From the NCBI GenBank assembly GCA_013397075.1, contig VWZS01000176.1, forward strand, positions 124,001 to 188,000: a stretch of 64,000 nucleotides of DNA. The letters run 5' to 3'. Shown in pieces: positions 37,931-48,496 of the stretch. The DNA comes from Rhabdornis inornatus. Its lineage: Eukaryota > Chordata > Aves > Passeriformes > Rhabdornithidae. Under the pieces are notes generated by a model. That model worked only from the letters and a program-made list of their open reading frames with translations, ran no database searches and was not told the origin of the DNA. The first letter of the stretch is position 1, and each line of letters opens with the position of its first letter. The translations under genes were made by a program, and so were the position numbers.

Positions 37931-40900
37931 GGGATGGCTTGAGGAAAACAGTCATCTGAGCAGTTTTCTGAGCATGAGTGATCAAACAAAAAACAGGCTT
38001 TCAAGTGAATGTTTAATCTGGCTGACACATTTGAGTTAAGGCTTGTCCCAGTCTGCAGTTTAGCACACTCTAACAGGTACAGCAGAAACACTGTGAGCTT
38101 GGTCTCTTTTGGGGTCACTGGTCCAGCAGAACCCATTTCCCAGGGGGATCAGCAGCCCCTGCACTGCAGCAGGGAGACAGCAGGCTCCCAAAAGTGCCTT
38201 TTGAGCCTCAGTGCTGCTGCTGGACACAGGGCACCCCCCACCTCCCCAGGCATTGCTCTGAAACAAGAGCAGCAAGTCAGGGAATTAAGGACACAACAGC
38301 AGCAAAGCCAGCACACACTGACAAGGCTTCCAGAATCTCAGGTGTGGTCTTATGGTCTGCCTTTTTTTAAACACTGACAGCTAAATTCATGTTTTGATTT
38401 AATGCAAGTGTTTTGACAAATGAAACCAAAATAAATTTCATTCCAGACAAAGGAACTGCAGTGCTCATAAATGAAGCTAAACCAAGGATAAGGTGACAGG
38501 AACATCCTGCTCCCCAATTCCAAAGACACTTTTCAGGAGTACAACATTACTTCACCCGTTTCAAGTGGCACATTTGGGATGACTGCAGCAGCAGAGCTCC
38601 ACTGACTGCAGCTCTGCTGAGATTAGGTAGAAGTAATCTTGCCCCAGGCAGGGCTTTTTCATTATTGAACAATTTTTAGACTGTAATATTTAACATGTAA
38701 AACTTAACTTGAAACTTCAAAGTCAAAACAAGAGTTTTGCACTAAACCAAAAGCAATCACACAATTCTTACATACACAGCCAATAAATTCATAGCTCCCT
38801 GCTTTGGGGGAATGTCTACATTCTAAAGACAAGTGAAAGACAGCAGGATTTCCTCTGGCACCATTTCTACTTTTAAAGCCCAAACTAATGCTGTTAACAT
38901 TGGTGTAGCAGAAAGCAAAGTGTCTTGTAGCTCCTAATGATCCCAAAAGGCTCTCTGGGCAGCCAGCAGGTTGTGCCAACATTCCTCAGCTGCAGGGATG
39001 TAGAGCTGCCCCAGCTCAGGGGTGACCTGGCAGTGAATTTTACCTTCTGACCATTCAATGTAAGCCCCTTCCTCACCGCCCACTTTAGAGAACTTCCCCA
39101 CAAATCACTATTTTTGCTAAATGCAGTGCCTGCAAGACCTGTTTGGGGGCAAGCCCTTGCTCCCCACACTAGGAACAGGAGAGGGGTGTTACACAGCAGA
39201 GCACAGCTTCCAGGATCCCATGGATGCTCTGAGAGCTTGCATTTTTAAACACTGACAGCAGATACAAAATGCAGCTGGATCTGTCCTCAGGAAAGCTGAG
39301 ACCACAGAGCCTGCTCCATCACCTCCTATCCCTGGGCACAGATCCCAGCATGGGGAACAGCACAGGGGCTGCAGCCTTGAAAAGCAATAAGGAAATGAGT
39401 TACAGCAGGAAAGACCCCCCCACATCCCCCCACTCATCACTGTGCCCCAGAAACCCTGTTTTCTTGAGAAACATGGGAAAGGTTATGCTGGAGAATTAGA
39501 GATCCCTCTTGATCCCCTTCCCTGTGCTTTTTCAAAGCTGATTCCTGCCCAGGTTTTACTGAGCCCTGGTCTATGGCTCACAAACCACAGTCCATGCAGG
39601 AGGTGATGCGGTAGCTCAGTGACATGTTCACATCCTCACCATAAACTGAAATAAAAGTATAAATAGAAGTATTTGAAGGACAGACTCAGGAGGCTCCCCC
39701 ACGGTTGGAAACCAACATTCAGCTCTCCTGGAGTGCTCACACACAGGGCTATTAGGACCAGCTGAATCCCAGGACTAATGATGGATTATGTCTGTGCTGT
39801 CCTCCAAAGCAGGCAAAGCATTGGAAAATGGAAATCTGAATCTTGACCGTCTGGCTGCAGTCAGCAAAGTGAGCTCTGGCACAGAACTGACAGGAAACGG
39901 GGTATTAGCTGGGGGAAAATAAATGGAAGAAATGTCCTTCAGCTTGGCCCCCTTTCAGGGGAGCTGTAGGTTCTTATCTTTGGTCCCCAGGTGAGCTTTA
40001 AACCTCCTGTTTGTGGCTGGTTCTTAAGGTTCGGTGTAGCTCAGCATCTCTGAGTTGCTACTGAGCCAAATGGCTGCAAATTTTGGTATTTTTCCTTCCA
40101 CTGCACCACAATGTCCATGTCCCTGACTCAGGATCTGCCTCTTTTGCTCAAACACCTATTATAACTAATTTGAGGAACATTTCATTTTTGTCTCTTCAGC
40201 ATAAAGTCATCAAATAAATACAAAATGAGCAAATATTACCACACAGCTAGAGTATGTTTCCTTCATCATGTAGTTTGTTCCTCAGCTGATTAGAATATGA
40301 ATTCTATTAATTCCATATAATTTTTTCCCTCTATTTTCCTTGATTTATTTCACAGTGCCCTATGAAAGATACTAACATCATGATTTTCATTCTTCACTGC
40401 CTATCTCAAGTAGAAAACCTCTGCATACACATTTCAAAAGACTCTGTCTCTTACTGAGTCCTGGTCCACCACAAAATGGTTCACATTTTCCTTTAATTTT
40501 ATCAGTGAAAACTGTTTGTTATTTCTACTCCTCTGATTCCTACTCTACAGAGACCAGAAAGGACTCACTCATTCTGGCAATAAAAGGGGCTCTTGAAGTG
40601 ATCCCACAGCATAATAATACACTGGTGGGTTTAGTACCTCTTTTTAAAGCCAGACCTAAATTTTAAGTCATAACTCATTTGAACTCAAATTTTGAGTCAT
40701 AACTCATCTGTCAGCTTCTTTTAAAACATCCCAGGGATACAGAGAACAATTTAGGCTTACAACACAATAGACTTGAAGAGTCTGGGTCTGTAAATCTCAG
40801 GGAGGAAAAGAGAAATGAAGAAAAGTATCCAACGCCAGTATTGTGTGGTGAAGATATCCCATGGAGATATGTAAAATTTGAAGCATATAATTAATAATAC

Positions 40901-41657
40901 TTTTCAAAGATGTGCCAAGATATGCTTAATGACCATTTTTAAAGTACTTGGAAACCCTCAGAATGCAAATGAACCTAAATGCAAGACAGCAAATGGAGCA
41001 CAACAAAGTCCTGATGACAGGAATAGAAGAGTACAAGCCTCTAAAAAATACAAAGGGAAATGTTACAAAAAAACCAAAGTTGGATAAATCTTTAGTCCAG
41101 ACATTCCAACCTACACTGTCCAGATGCATTAGATTATGAAACTTCTCAGAGTCTATTTTTACTGTGCTTCTTTCTCCCATGTCTTAAAACCACGTAGCTG
41201 TGTGCTCTGTGTTATCAGATGTGCTCTATTAGCAATTAAATCATCCTGCACACCCCTTGCACAGGAAATCACTTGCAGGGGTGCAGCGTGTGCTGGCAGC
41301 CAGAGGCAGCAGAGCTGAAAGGACACTTGGATCCTTGTCACCTCCACACATCCACAGAATGTGACAGAGCAAAAACTGTGGATGCTCCCAGGGGAGGATG
41401 GGGCCTGCTCGAGGTACCACAGTGTGAGATGTTACACAGTGATTCCTGTCATTGTGGAAACACACCATGAAATCAGTATAAGCAAGAGTACTGAACTTAA
41501 AGTAAAGCATGGAAATGAGATAAAGGAAAATACAATTATTTCATTATATTTGTTTAAACCACTTTGCTGTGCTTTTTCGTTTTTATGTATTTTTTCTTTT
41601 TTTACCACTATAATTATGAATTGTATCCACTTTTTATGTATAAGGAAAATGCAGGCT
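37931..41657. other. Non-coding stretch
   Basis: No supported gene. Short tRNA-A-box-like phrases (GGTAGCTCAG) appear near 39610 and 40036 without a tRNA body. A 29-bp direct repeat lies at 40658-40707. AT-rich sequence precedes the LTR. Confidence 0.65.
40658..40707 (+). repeat. 29-bp-period direct repeat with AP-1-like word
   Basis: AAATTTTAAGTCATAACTCAT (40658) recurs as AAATTTTGAGTCATAACTCAT at 40687 with one change. That change creates a perfect TGAGTCA AP-1 word at 40693-40699. Confidence 0.9.
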
Positions 41658-41850
41658 TGTATGAACATGGACAGACTTGTTACTGCTGTTACCTGCTTGC
41701 TAGGAGTGTAACCTGAGAACATGTTTGAGCCTTGTCCAGACCTGGTGGGGGCTTGTAGCCACTGCTGCTTGAGTGGTAGCCAACATGTTGGGGCTTGCTT
41801 GGACTTGCACCCCAGCACAGTAGGCATGACACAGCCCACCAGAAACTGCC

Positions 41851-41860
41851 TATAAAAGGG
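41851..41860 (+). promoter_or_regulatory. TATA box of the LTR
   Basis: TATAAAAGGG, about 98 bp upstream of the AATAAA signal. Transcription would be expected to start about 25-30 bp downstream. Confidence 0.75.
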
Positions 41861-41948
41861 GCAGTGACCAGGGGTGGGATGGATGTGTTGGCGGAGAGCA
41901 GACTCCCCACGTCTCCAGCGCTGCTTGCCCGTTCCTTATCAACAAATT

Positions 41949-41954
41949 AATAAA
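41949..41954 (+). promoter_or_regulatory. Poly(A) signal of the LTR
   Basis: AATAAA within ATTAATAAATTGCC, followed by TTATTG. The spacing from the TATA box fits an R region of roughly 80-100 bp. Confidence 0.7.
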
Positions 41955-41965
41955 TTGCCTTATTG

Positions 41966-41976
41966 NNNNNNNNNNN
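41966..41976. other. Assembly gap, 11 N
   Basis: Eleven undetermined bases directly after the LTR poly(A) signal. The true length is unknown; the stated 11 may be a placeholder. Gaps inside LTRs usually reflect repeat collapse. Confidence 1.
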
Positions 41977-42006
41977 ATGTAATTTTATCAGTCATGCAGT
42001 GGGACT

Positions 42007-42234
42007 CAATGGCCCATTAACAGGAGATATCTCCTGGAGGAAGGATGGGTTGTGGAAAACATAAAGAGCACTGCCCCAGCTGGTTTTAATAGATGGCCTG
42101 TTAGCAGAGGATATCTCCCACGGAGACAAGAATCACTGCCCCAGCTGTGATTCCTTTTTAACAGATGGTGATGGAACACATACTTTTGGGCACATCCTGT
42201 ATTGCAACCTAAGACATTGACCTACCTGACTGCG
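42007..42234 (+). mobile_element. Probable ERV-associated sequence with a repeated module
   Basis: Two diverged tandem modules are visible. Module A (42007-42090) runs from AATGGCCCATTAACAGGAGATATCTCC to GCACTGCCCCAGCTG; module B (42091-42162) runs from AGATGGCCTGTTAGCAGAGGATATCTCC-like sequence to TCACTGCCCCAGCTG. A third start, AGATGGTGATGG, lies at 42163. CAGGAGATATCTCCTG (42021-42036) is a perfect 16-bp palindrome. I believe such modules occur in songbird ERV LTR or leader sequence, but I am working from memory. The right edge is approximate. Confidence 0.5.
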
Positions 42235-45200
42235 GTGAGTAATTTATAACAACAGCACAAATAATTAACAAACAGCAGCACCAAAGGCGTGGGTTTTTTC
42301 CCCAGGAGGCCAAGAGCTGTTCCACGGGCTCAGGCTGTTGCATTTCCTGGTAAGTGATCAGCCTGGGTGCTGGAATAACCTTGGGGTGTCCTGCTTTCCC
42401 ATGGCCCATCAGGCAGTGCCCTGGTGTTCCTGCTGCTCCCATGGCCTCGGCTGTGCCAGTGGATGATGGAGCTTGGAGGGAGCAGCACAGTCTCAGGCAA
42501 AGCTAGGGGCTCACACGGTGACCAGAGCAGCCCAGACACACAAAATTGCTCTGGGACAAGAAACAACACTAACAGAACTCTGCTTCTGAAAACCACTCCT
42601 CCATGCCCTCAAGGGGAAGAAGAGCCACGTGTTGACAGCAGGCCCGAAGCTTTCCTCATGGAGAAGCACAAAATAAGAGGGTTTTTAATGCCAAGTTGTT
42701 TGCAGAAGTGATCACAAACTACAGAGCTGGAAGTCAAAAGGTGAAAAGCTGATGTCTCCCGAGTCCAAGAGTGCCTGAACCTGCTGTTTGTTCGCTCCTG
42801 TAGCTATCTAAATGTCACAACAACAGCTTCCTTCTGTGTCTTCCTGTTCTTTTGCCATGAGCTGCAGACAAAACGGGCTGGAAAAATGACCAGGAACGCT
42901 CAGGGCAAAACCCAGCAAGATGCAAAGAAGGTGAAGATGTCTGAGCACTCCAAGGCAGTCACAAGAGAAGATTCCTGCTTAGCTTATAGAGTTCTGTTAT
43001 GACTACAAAAGGCCATACCCTTCTAAGAAGAGACTGTAATTAGCTCAAAAGCTGACAAGTACCAGAGATAAGTATGAAAAGAAAAGTCTTTGCTACTGAG
43101 AAAGACAAGATTCATAACTCACACACTGTGCAGGTAGTTGGCTCCTCTGCTAGAATTCAGCCCATGAAATCCACTCCCTGCCAATCTCAATTGTGCTGCT
43201 GCCCCTCAAGAAGTGCCAGCTGGAAGCTGAGACAGAGTTTTGCAGATAACATTACTTGGTTGCTACCAAACTCCAGTTGCTGTTTTATATATTTACTCAC
43301 TTAATTCAAGGTTAAGCCAGCAAACTCTAGGACAAAAAGCCCTGTACCAATTGCTTGCCACATGTGAGACTGACAGCAGCTAACTGCACGGATGGAAAGA
43401 CTATCAGTCTTCATTTTAACACTGTGCTGGTGGAAGACAGCCACAGCTGTTCTGGGCAAGACAGGCTGTGCAGAGCACAGAATGCAGCCCACTGCAGGGA
43501 GACAGACCTGAACCAGAGCTCCACAGAACCTGTCTTCTCTTTCTGGGGGTGGCAGATCACTTAAAACTCAGATCTGCACCTGGGCTTCAGATAAGCTTCA
43601 GAGAGATGCAGACTAATTTTTTAAAATCTTGTTTTCAGTCTGGAAAGGGCAGAGAGAACTTCACAAGCTCAGTTTGTCTCAGTATATTTTTTTTCCAATT
43701 TTAGCTGACCACATGAGTACAAACATATGATGGGTCAGCAAAATCAAAACTGAATCCATATCTTAAACCTGGCTGCGTGTTGCAACTGAATTTTAACATG
43801 ATCTCCCAGTCTAAACTCCCTGTCCAAGACCCTACTTTGCTTTGCTTTTTTTCTCAAGGCCAGTTATCCACCTAACTGGAGGGGCTGGTAGGGAAATGGG
43901 GAAAAAGAATCTAAACTTTTGCGGTTTATCGATGAGATGGTTTTGATCTAGTTTGTACTATTAAAAATCTGGAGTAATTCCCTTTAAATCAAAGGAGGAG
44001 TGCCAGGACAAGCTGCCAAAAGGAGTTATCAGATGGAAGATAAATTCAAGTTCACTTAATTCAATGTCATCTTTATATTTTCCTTTAAGACAAATTCTGG
44101 CTATTAAAATTCCATTACTTCTGAATTACTTAGATAGAGGGACAGGAAGAAACCTTCAGCTGTCCTAATGTGGCATTACTGATGCACAAAGAAATACTAA
44201 TTCTAATCTCTTTTAGCAGATGTGAGCCAGGATAAAATGCTCTACTGATTGAACTCTCCCCCCAAAAACTCTGGCTCGGACATGGGCCATCAGAAAGGCC
44301 TTGCTGAGGAATTACTTACAGGGAATCACCAGGATTATTGTAAGGGAGTTCCCCAGTGGATATGGAGAGCAGCTTTGTTTCCAGTGTGTTGGTGGTCTCT
44401 ATGAAATTCCTTCACAAAAAAACTCCTCCTTCCTTTGGGATGTGCAAAAATTCTTTGGTGAGATCAGCAGCAATCAATGAATGGAGGCAAAGACAGACCA
44501 AAACTTACTTCAAGAGATGGCAAATCCATCTCTAGATTCAGAAGACTGAGCTGCTGATTCACATTCAAGCATAAACTGGGAAATTTCAGAGTCCTTCCAT
44601 AATATTTATTTTTTTCTGTGGGATACCACAAACAAAAAGGGACACAGTGAATTCAGCACATGTGATTTAGAAGGGAAACCTTGCAGGGTGGGAGTCTGGG
44701 CTGTGAGGCAGCAGGTCACACAAACTGAGCTCTCCCTGAACCATCCTGGATTTACAGGACACCAGTGCTGAAGAACTGATGTGCATTATTTTTTTGCTTT
44801 AATGTGCAGGTGTGTGTAACAACACAGATGAAGCTAGAAAAGAATGAAGGCTAGTGTTTTGTGGGTAAGAAAAACTAAAAAGCAGAATGAGGGAAGACAA
44901 GACTCAAGTTAAATTTTTAATAAGGAGCATTTAGAAGCATCTTCTGAAAAGCCAGTGAATGTTTAATGCAAAAAATGCTTCGAAAAGGCAATTATCCCAA
45001 AAAGAAATTACTCTGCTCTGCAGAAGGACAAAATTTAATAATTAAAATGCACACTGAGAGATTTTACTGCTATTTTAAGTACTTTCCTAGTTCAGCCCAA
45101 CTATGAAGATTCAATTGTTGCCTCTCTTACATAAGGCCAGCAAGCAGTTCAAGCTAAACCTCCTGTAAACCAGGCTGCTGTAGAAATGTGGCTGCCTTTG

Positions 45201-45757
45201 GCAAGCACAGATAGAAGCAGATTCTCTGGGAAGATGAGGGGGATTGTTTTAGAGAGAATGATGCAAAGAAGTAACTTTAAAAAATAAAAACACCCAGGTA
45301 ATCTACAGGATGAAGGCATCAGCAGGATGTAAAGCCCAGGTGGCCCACATTTCCTGATCTCAGGGCTTCACTTGCCATCTTTCAGGGGGAAGAGGGCCTG
45401 GCTACCTGTGGTGATGGTGATATGATGGTACCTAGGAAGAGACACTTCATTTGCAACCTCAAAAACAGCAATGGAAGAACCAGGAATCCAATACAGTCAC
45501 CCCCTCCTTCTCTTAGTCCTTTCACATTGCTCTCCTGAAGGGGTTAACAGACTATAAACATGTCCCTTTTATGTCCTTTTCTCCCTTATTAAATGACCTG
45601 GGGTAGGATGCCATGGAAACACGCTGGAAAAGGAGCTGACATTCATGCATGACGGAAGGATCCAGTGCAAGTCTCCTCACTCACCCAAGAGCACTGCTAC
45701 ACAGGCAGGAGGTGCAAAACAAGCACACACCCAGCAAATCAATATTCAGCTCAATAT
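42235..45757. other. Non-coding stretch
   Basis: No supported gene. Overlapping open frames at 42209-42711 on both strands match nothing I know. Homopolymer runs are few. Confidence 0.65.
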
Positions 45758-45794
45758 AAAGCTCTGTGATAGATGTCAAATATCACAGAGCTTT
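45758..45794. repeat. Perfect hairpin, 14-bp stem, 9-nt loop
   Basis: AAAGCTCTGTGATA (45758-45771) is followed, after GATGTCAAA, by its exact reverse complement TATCACAGAGCTTT (45781-45794). Pairing stops at both outer ends, so the stem is too short for an ordinary microRNA precursor. No transcript evidence is available. Confidence 0.93.
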
Positions 45795-47443
45795 CCCAAT
45801 GCCTTCACATTTCTGCTTGCTCCCTCCACTCCCCTCACTCTGCCTCATCTGCAAGAGGGGAAACCCAAAACCAAACCACAGCAGAGGTTTGTGACTGGTG
45901 TGGAAAGCACTGAATGGATCTCAAATAGGAGATTTTCAACCTAGCACGTGCCCAAAACAAGAAAAACAGAGGGTGCAGAGGTAATGATGAATATTAACTA
46001 CAGCAAAGTGCCTCTAGGGCAGCAGAGGCTTCCAGACAGCACTGGGGTGTGTCCATGCTCCTCAGAATATGAAGGAAAGAGGCTGAATTTACATATCTGT
46101 CCACATAGACAAGGTCAGAAAGACTCCACAGCTGAGGATCTGCCAGGTTCTCTTAGGGCACAGGAGCTGGAAAGACTAATAGACAGCAAAGGTATAAAAT
46201 AACTAAACTCTCTTTCCCTTCTCTGACTTGCAGGATACATTATGCTTCCAAAATTACAGTAAAAATAGCTTCAATTATATGCTCCAATCCTTTTTTAAGT
46301 AATAAATAGGAAAAAAAAAAGTTAATGTGATCTTGAAAATATGTGCACAGTTGACCAAACTGGAAAATACTGCTCACATGTCCAGGCTTCTTTCCTTTCC
46401 CTTCTCCTTCCCATTTCTCTGTCCTTCCCTTTACTTACATGCCCTACACAAATATCCATTCAATGCTGAAAATTCAGGAGGTTTTTCACTTATTCAAAAA
46501 AGAGGGTTTGTTGCTGTGCTTCAAGAGTTTTTGTGGTGATGGATTCTATTTTTGACAACTTTGGTTTTTTTCATAGGTGTTCAGGAAAGGGTTGCTGAGC
46601 ATGACCATGGCTGTCCATTCAAAGATTGGTGTCCATATGAGATTTAACCAGCAGCAGTGAGTGCTCTAGGATTTTTTCTGAGACATTCAAAAGGTTGATT
46701 GGAGCTCTCAGGCTGCACCAGAATTCTGCTATCCTGTCTAAACCTGCTTATGAAACTTTAAAATCTTATGTTTATTTGAAATACAATTCAGTGCTTTCAG
46801 AAACAAAGATAACTTTCCCTGTTCTCTCATCTCAGCACAGTTCAGGTTGAGTGGAAAGGGCTGAGGAGGAGGAAAATATATTTATTTTTAGCTGCATGTG
46901 ACTGAGATGGTACTGCAGGAGAAATCAGAAAGACACACCAGAGGAAGGTATCAGGGAGTCACATCTCCTCAGTTTGGTGATTAAATCCAAGCAAGCAGAC
47001 TTTTCCCCCACAAAAGGAGGGGTGGAAGAAGAGGAGGATCAAGAAAAAGAGCAAGACTGTCTGGGACCATGAGCAGCTGGTTTTCACTCCCTGAGGAAGA
47101 AGAGGGTGGCTCCAGGGGAGGGTCTGAGGTGATGTAGTGCAGGAGTGAGAGGGGAGGGTGCTGCTAAAACACATTGTGGTTCCGTATCTGAGGCATCTTG
47201 TTTCCCTGACATCTGATTCTCAAATGGAAACCACCAAAAATATTGGGAAACAAATGCAGAATAGATAGGGAACTGAAGAAAAGCTTAAAGTAGGAGAAAG
47301 AAAAATACTGAAGAGCACAAGAGTTTTCCAGTATTAACAAAAGACAGCAGCAATCATGTAGTTTCCCACCACTTTCTCCACAATGATTTTAGTTAAATTG
47401 TGTTTGGTTTTGCTTTGGTCTGTGCTCTGAATTAATTTCAGTC
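45795..47443. other. Non-coding stretch with biased tracts
   Basis: It contains an A-run near 46308-46320, a long pyrimidine tract at 46387-46434 and a purine-rich tract at 47017-47052. No gene is seen. Confidence 0.65.
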
Positions 47444-48496
47444 TTGCCAAAATATTTTCATCTTATTTATTTAAGCAACCCACAACCCCAAACCAGGGGA
47501 AAGCTGAGCAGATCAGTAATTAAAAGGAAAGGTGTGTACTCAGGGCTAGACAGTGCCTGGAGGAGCAGACTCAGATTGAAGCTGCCTGCAGAAAGGAAGA
47601 GCAAAGGTGAGCTGATATTGTTTTGGGCAATAGGTATAACCCAGGATGCTCTGGAGCCAGTAGTAGAACCTCCTGGTGTTTACAGCAGGGTCAGGATTTC
47701 ACTTTTTTTGTTTTCAACCTTTAGGTTTTTTCCCCACATATTGACATGGTGCTTCCTTCCCCTTAAGGGTGACTTATCACAGGTCCTAACCTTCATTTTA
47801 GGCCAATATATAGCAAAGCAGCACTCTCAGAGCAGTGATATCAATGGCAAGAGAGGAAAACTCACTGACAGCAGCTGGGCAGGGTCTGGGAGACTCAACA
47901 GCCATGGAAACAACTCCTCTCCACAGGCAGCACTGGCAGGGCTCGAGCTGCAGCTGGGTTTGTGCAAATCCCTGGCAGTACTGACCAGAAAGGACACCCA
48001 GCACCAGGTTCTGGCTCCATCCCTGCTCCTTCTGAAAGCCAGATCAGCTGCTGCCCTTCCAGAGCTGGGGTTAAGCCTGAGCTGTGCCTTCAGGAGAGCC
48101 ACAAGCCAGCTGAGACCAACAGAGAGCTGCCAGGCTCCAGGAGATCTCCCAAGGAACAGAGGGGCCAGGGGTGGCTTCAGACACTACAGATTTCTCCATT
48201 CCCTCCAGCCAGGAGGAGCAATCAGGATGTGCCACTGTTTCCCCTCCCATCTTGCATCTCAAAGCCCCTCTGGAGAGGGAAATCCTCACACCCAAAGCAC
48301 ATCTGTGCAAAGCACTGGGACTGCAGGGAGGTGTCTGGGCTCCTGCAGATCTCTGGGAAAGGGAACAGCTCCCATTCTCCCAGGGACAAGCCCCCAGAGC
48401 ACTCCAATTAAATGTAAGATGTTAAATTACTCCCATAGCTGGCCCTGCATTTTCCCCTCTCAGCTCTCTGGGTATTGTTTAGCAGCTGTCAGATAA
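47444..48496 (+). other. Unusually long stop-free frame, probably not a gene
   Basis: A 350-codon frame without stops. It begins at a TTG codon and has no in-frame ATG until codon 262 (48227), so it cannot be an ordinary eukaryotic single-exon ORF. At 47962-48411 a second plus-strand frame is open for 149 codons, and minus-strand frames are open too. The region is locally GC-richer and full of CAG, CTG and CCC words, which avoid stops in several frames at once. The predicted peptide has no recognisable domain, signal peptide or repeat. It could be part of a long exon or lncRNA; I see no convincing splice context. Confidence 0.3.

Larger units (their letters stand above)
41658..41965 (+). mobile_element. 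Endogenous retrovirus LTR, incomplete at 3' end
   Basis: The layout is that of a retroviral LTR on the plus strand: a U3-like region rich in GCTTG/TGCTTG words, a TATA box (41851), then about 100 bp to an AATAAA poly(A) signal (41949) and a TTATTG stretch that runs into the assembly gap. The phrase CCAGCGCTGCTTGCCC lies between TATA and AATAAA, as in many avian LTRs. The 5' edge is uncertain: TGTATGAAC at 41658 or TGTTACTG at 41678. The 3' part of the LTR (U5, terminal CA) and any target-site duplication are hidden by the gap. I see no gag, pol or env coding sequence. Confidence 0.7.

Noticed and set aside
39609..39642. tRNA-like words (GGTAGCTCAG then GTTCACATCC)
   Set aside because: A-box and B-box-like words are only about 15 bp apart, with no acceptor stem or anticodon arm; not a tRNA gene.
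40028..40075. Second tRNA A-box-like phrase (GTGTAGCTCAG)
   Set aside because: No B box or cloverleaf follows at the right distance.
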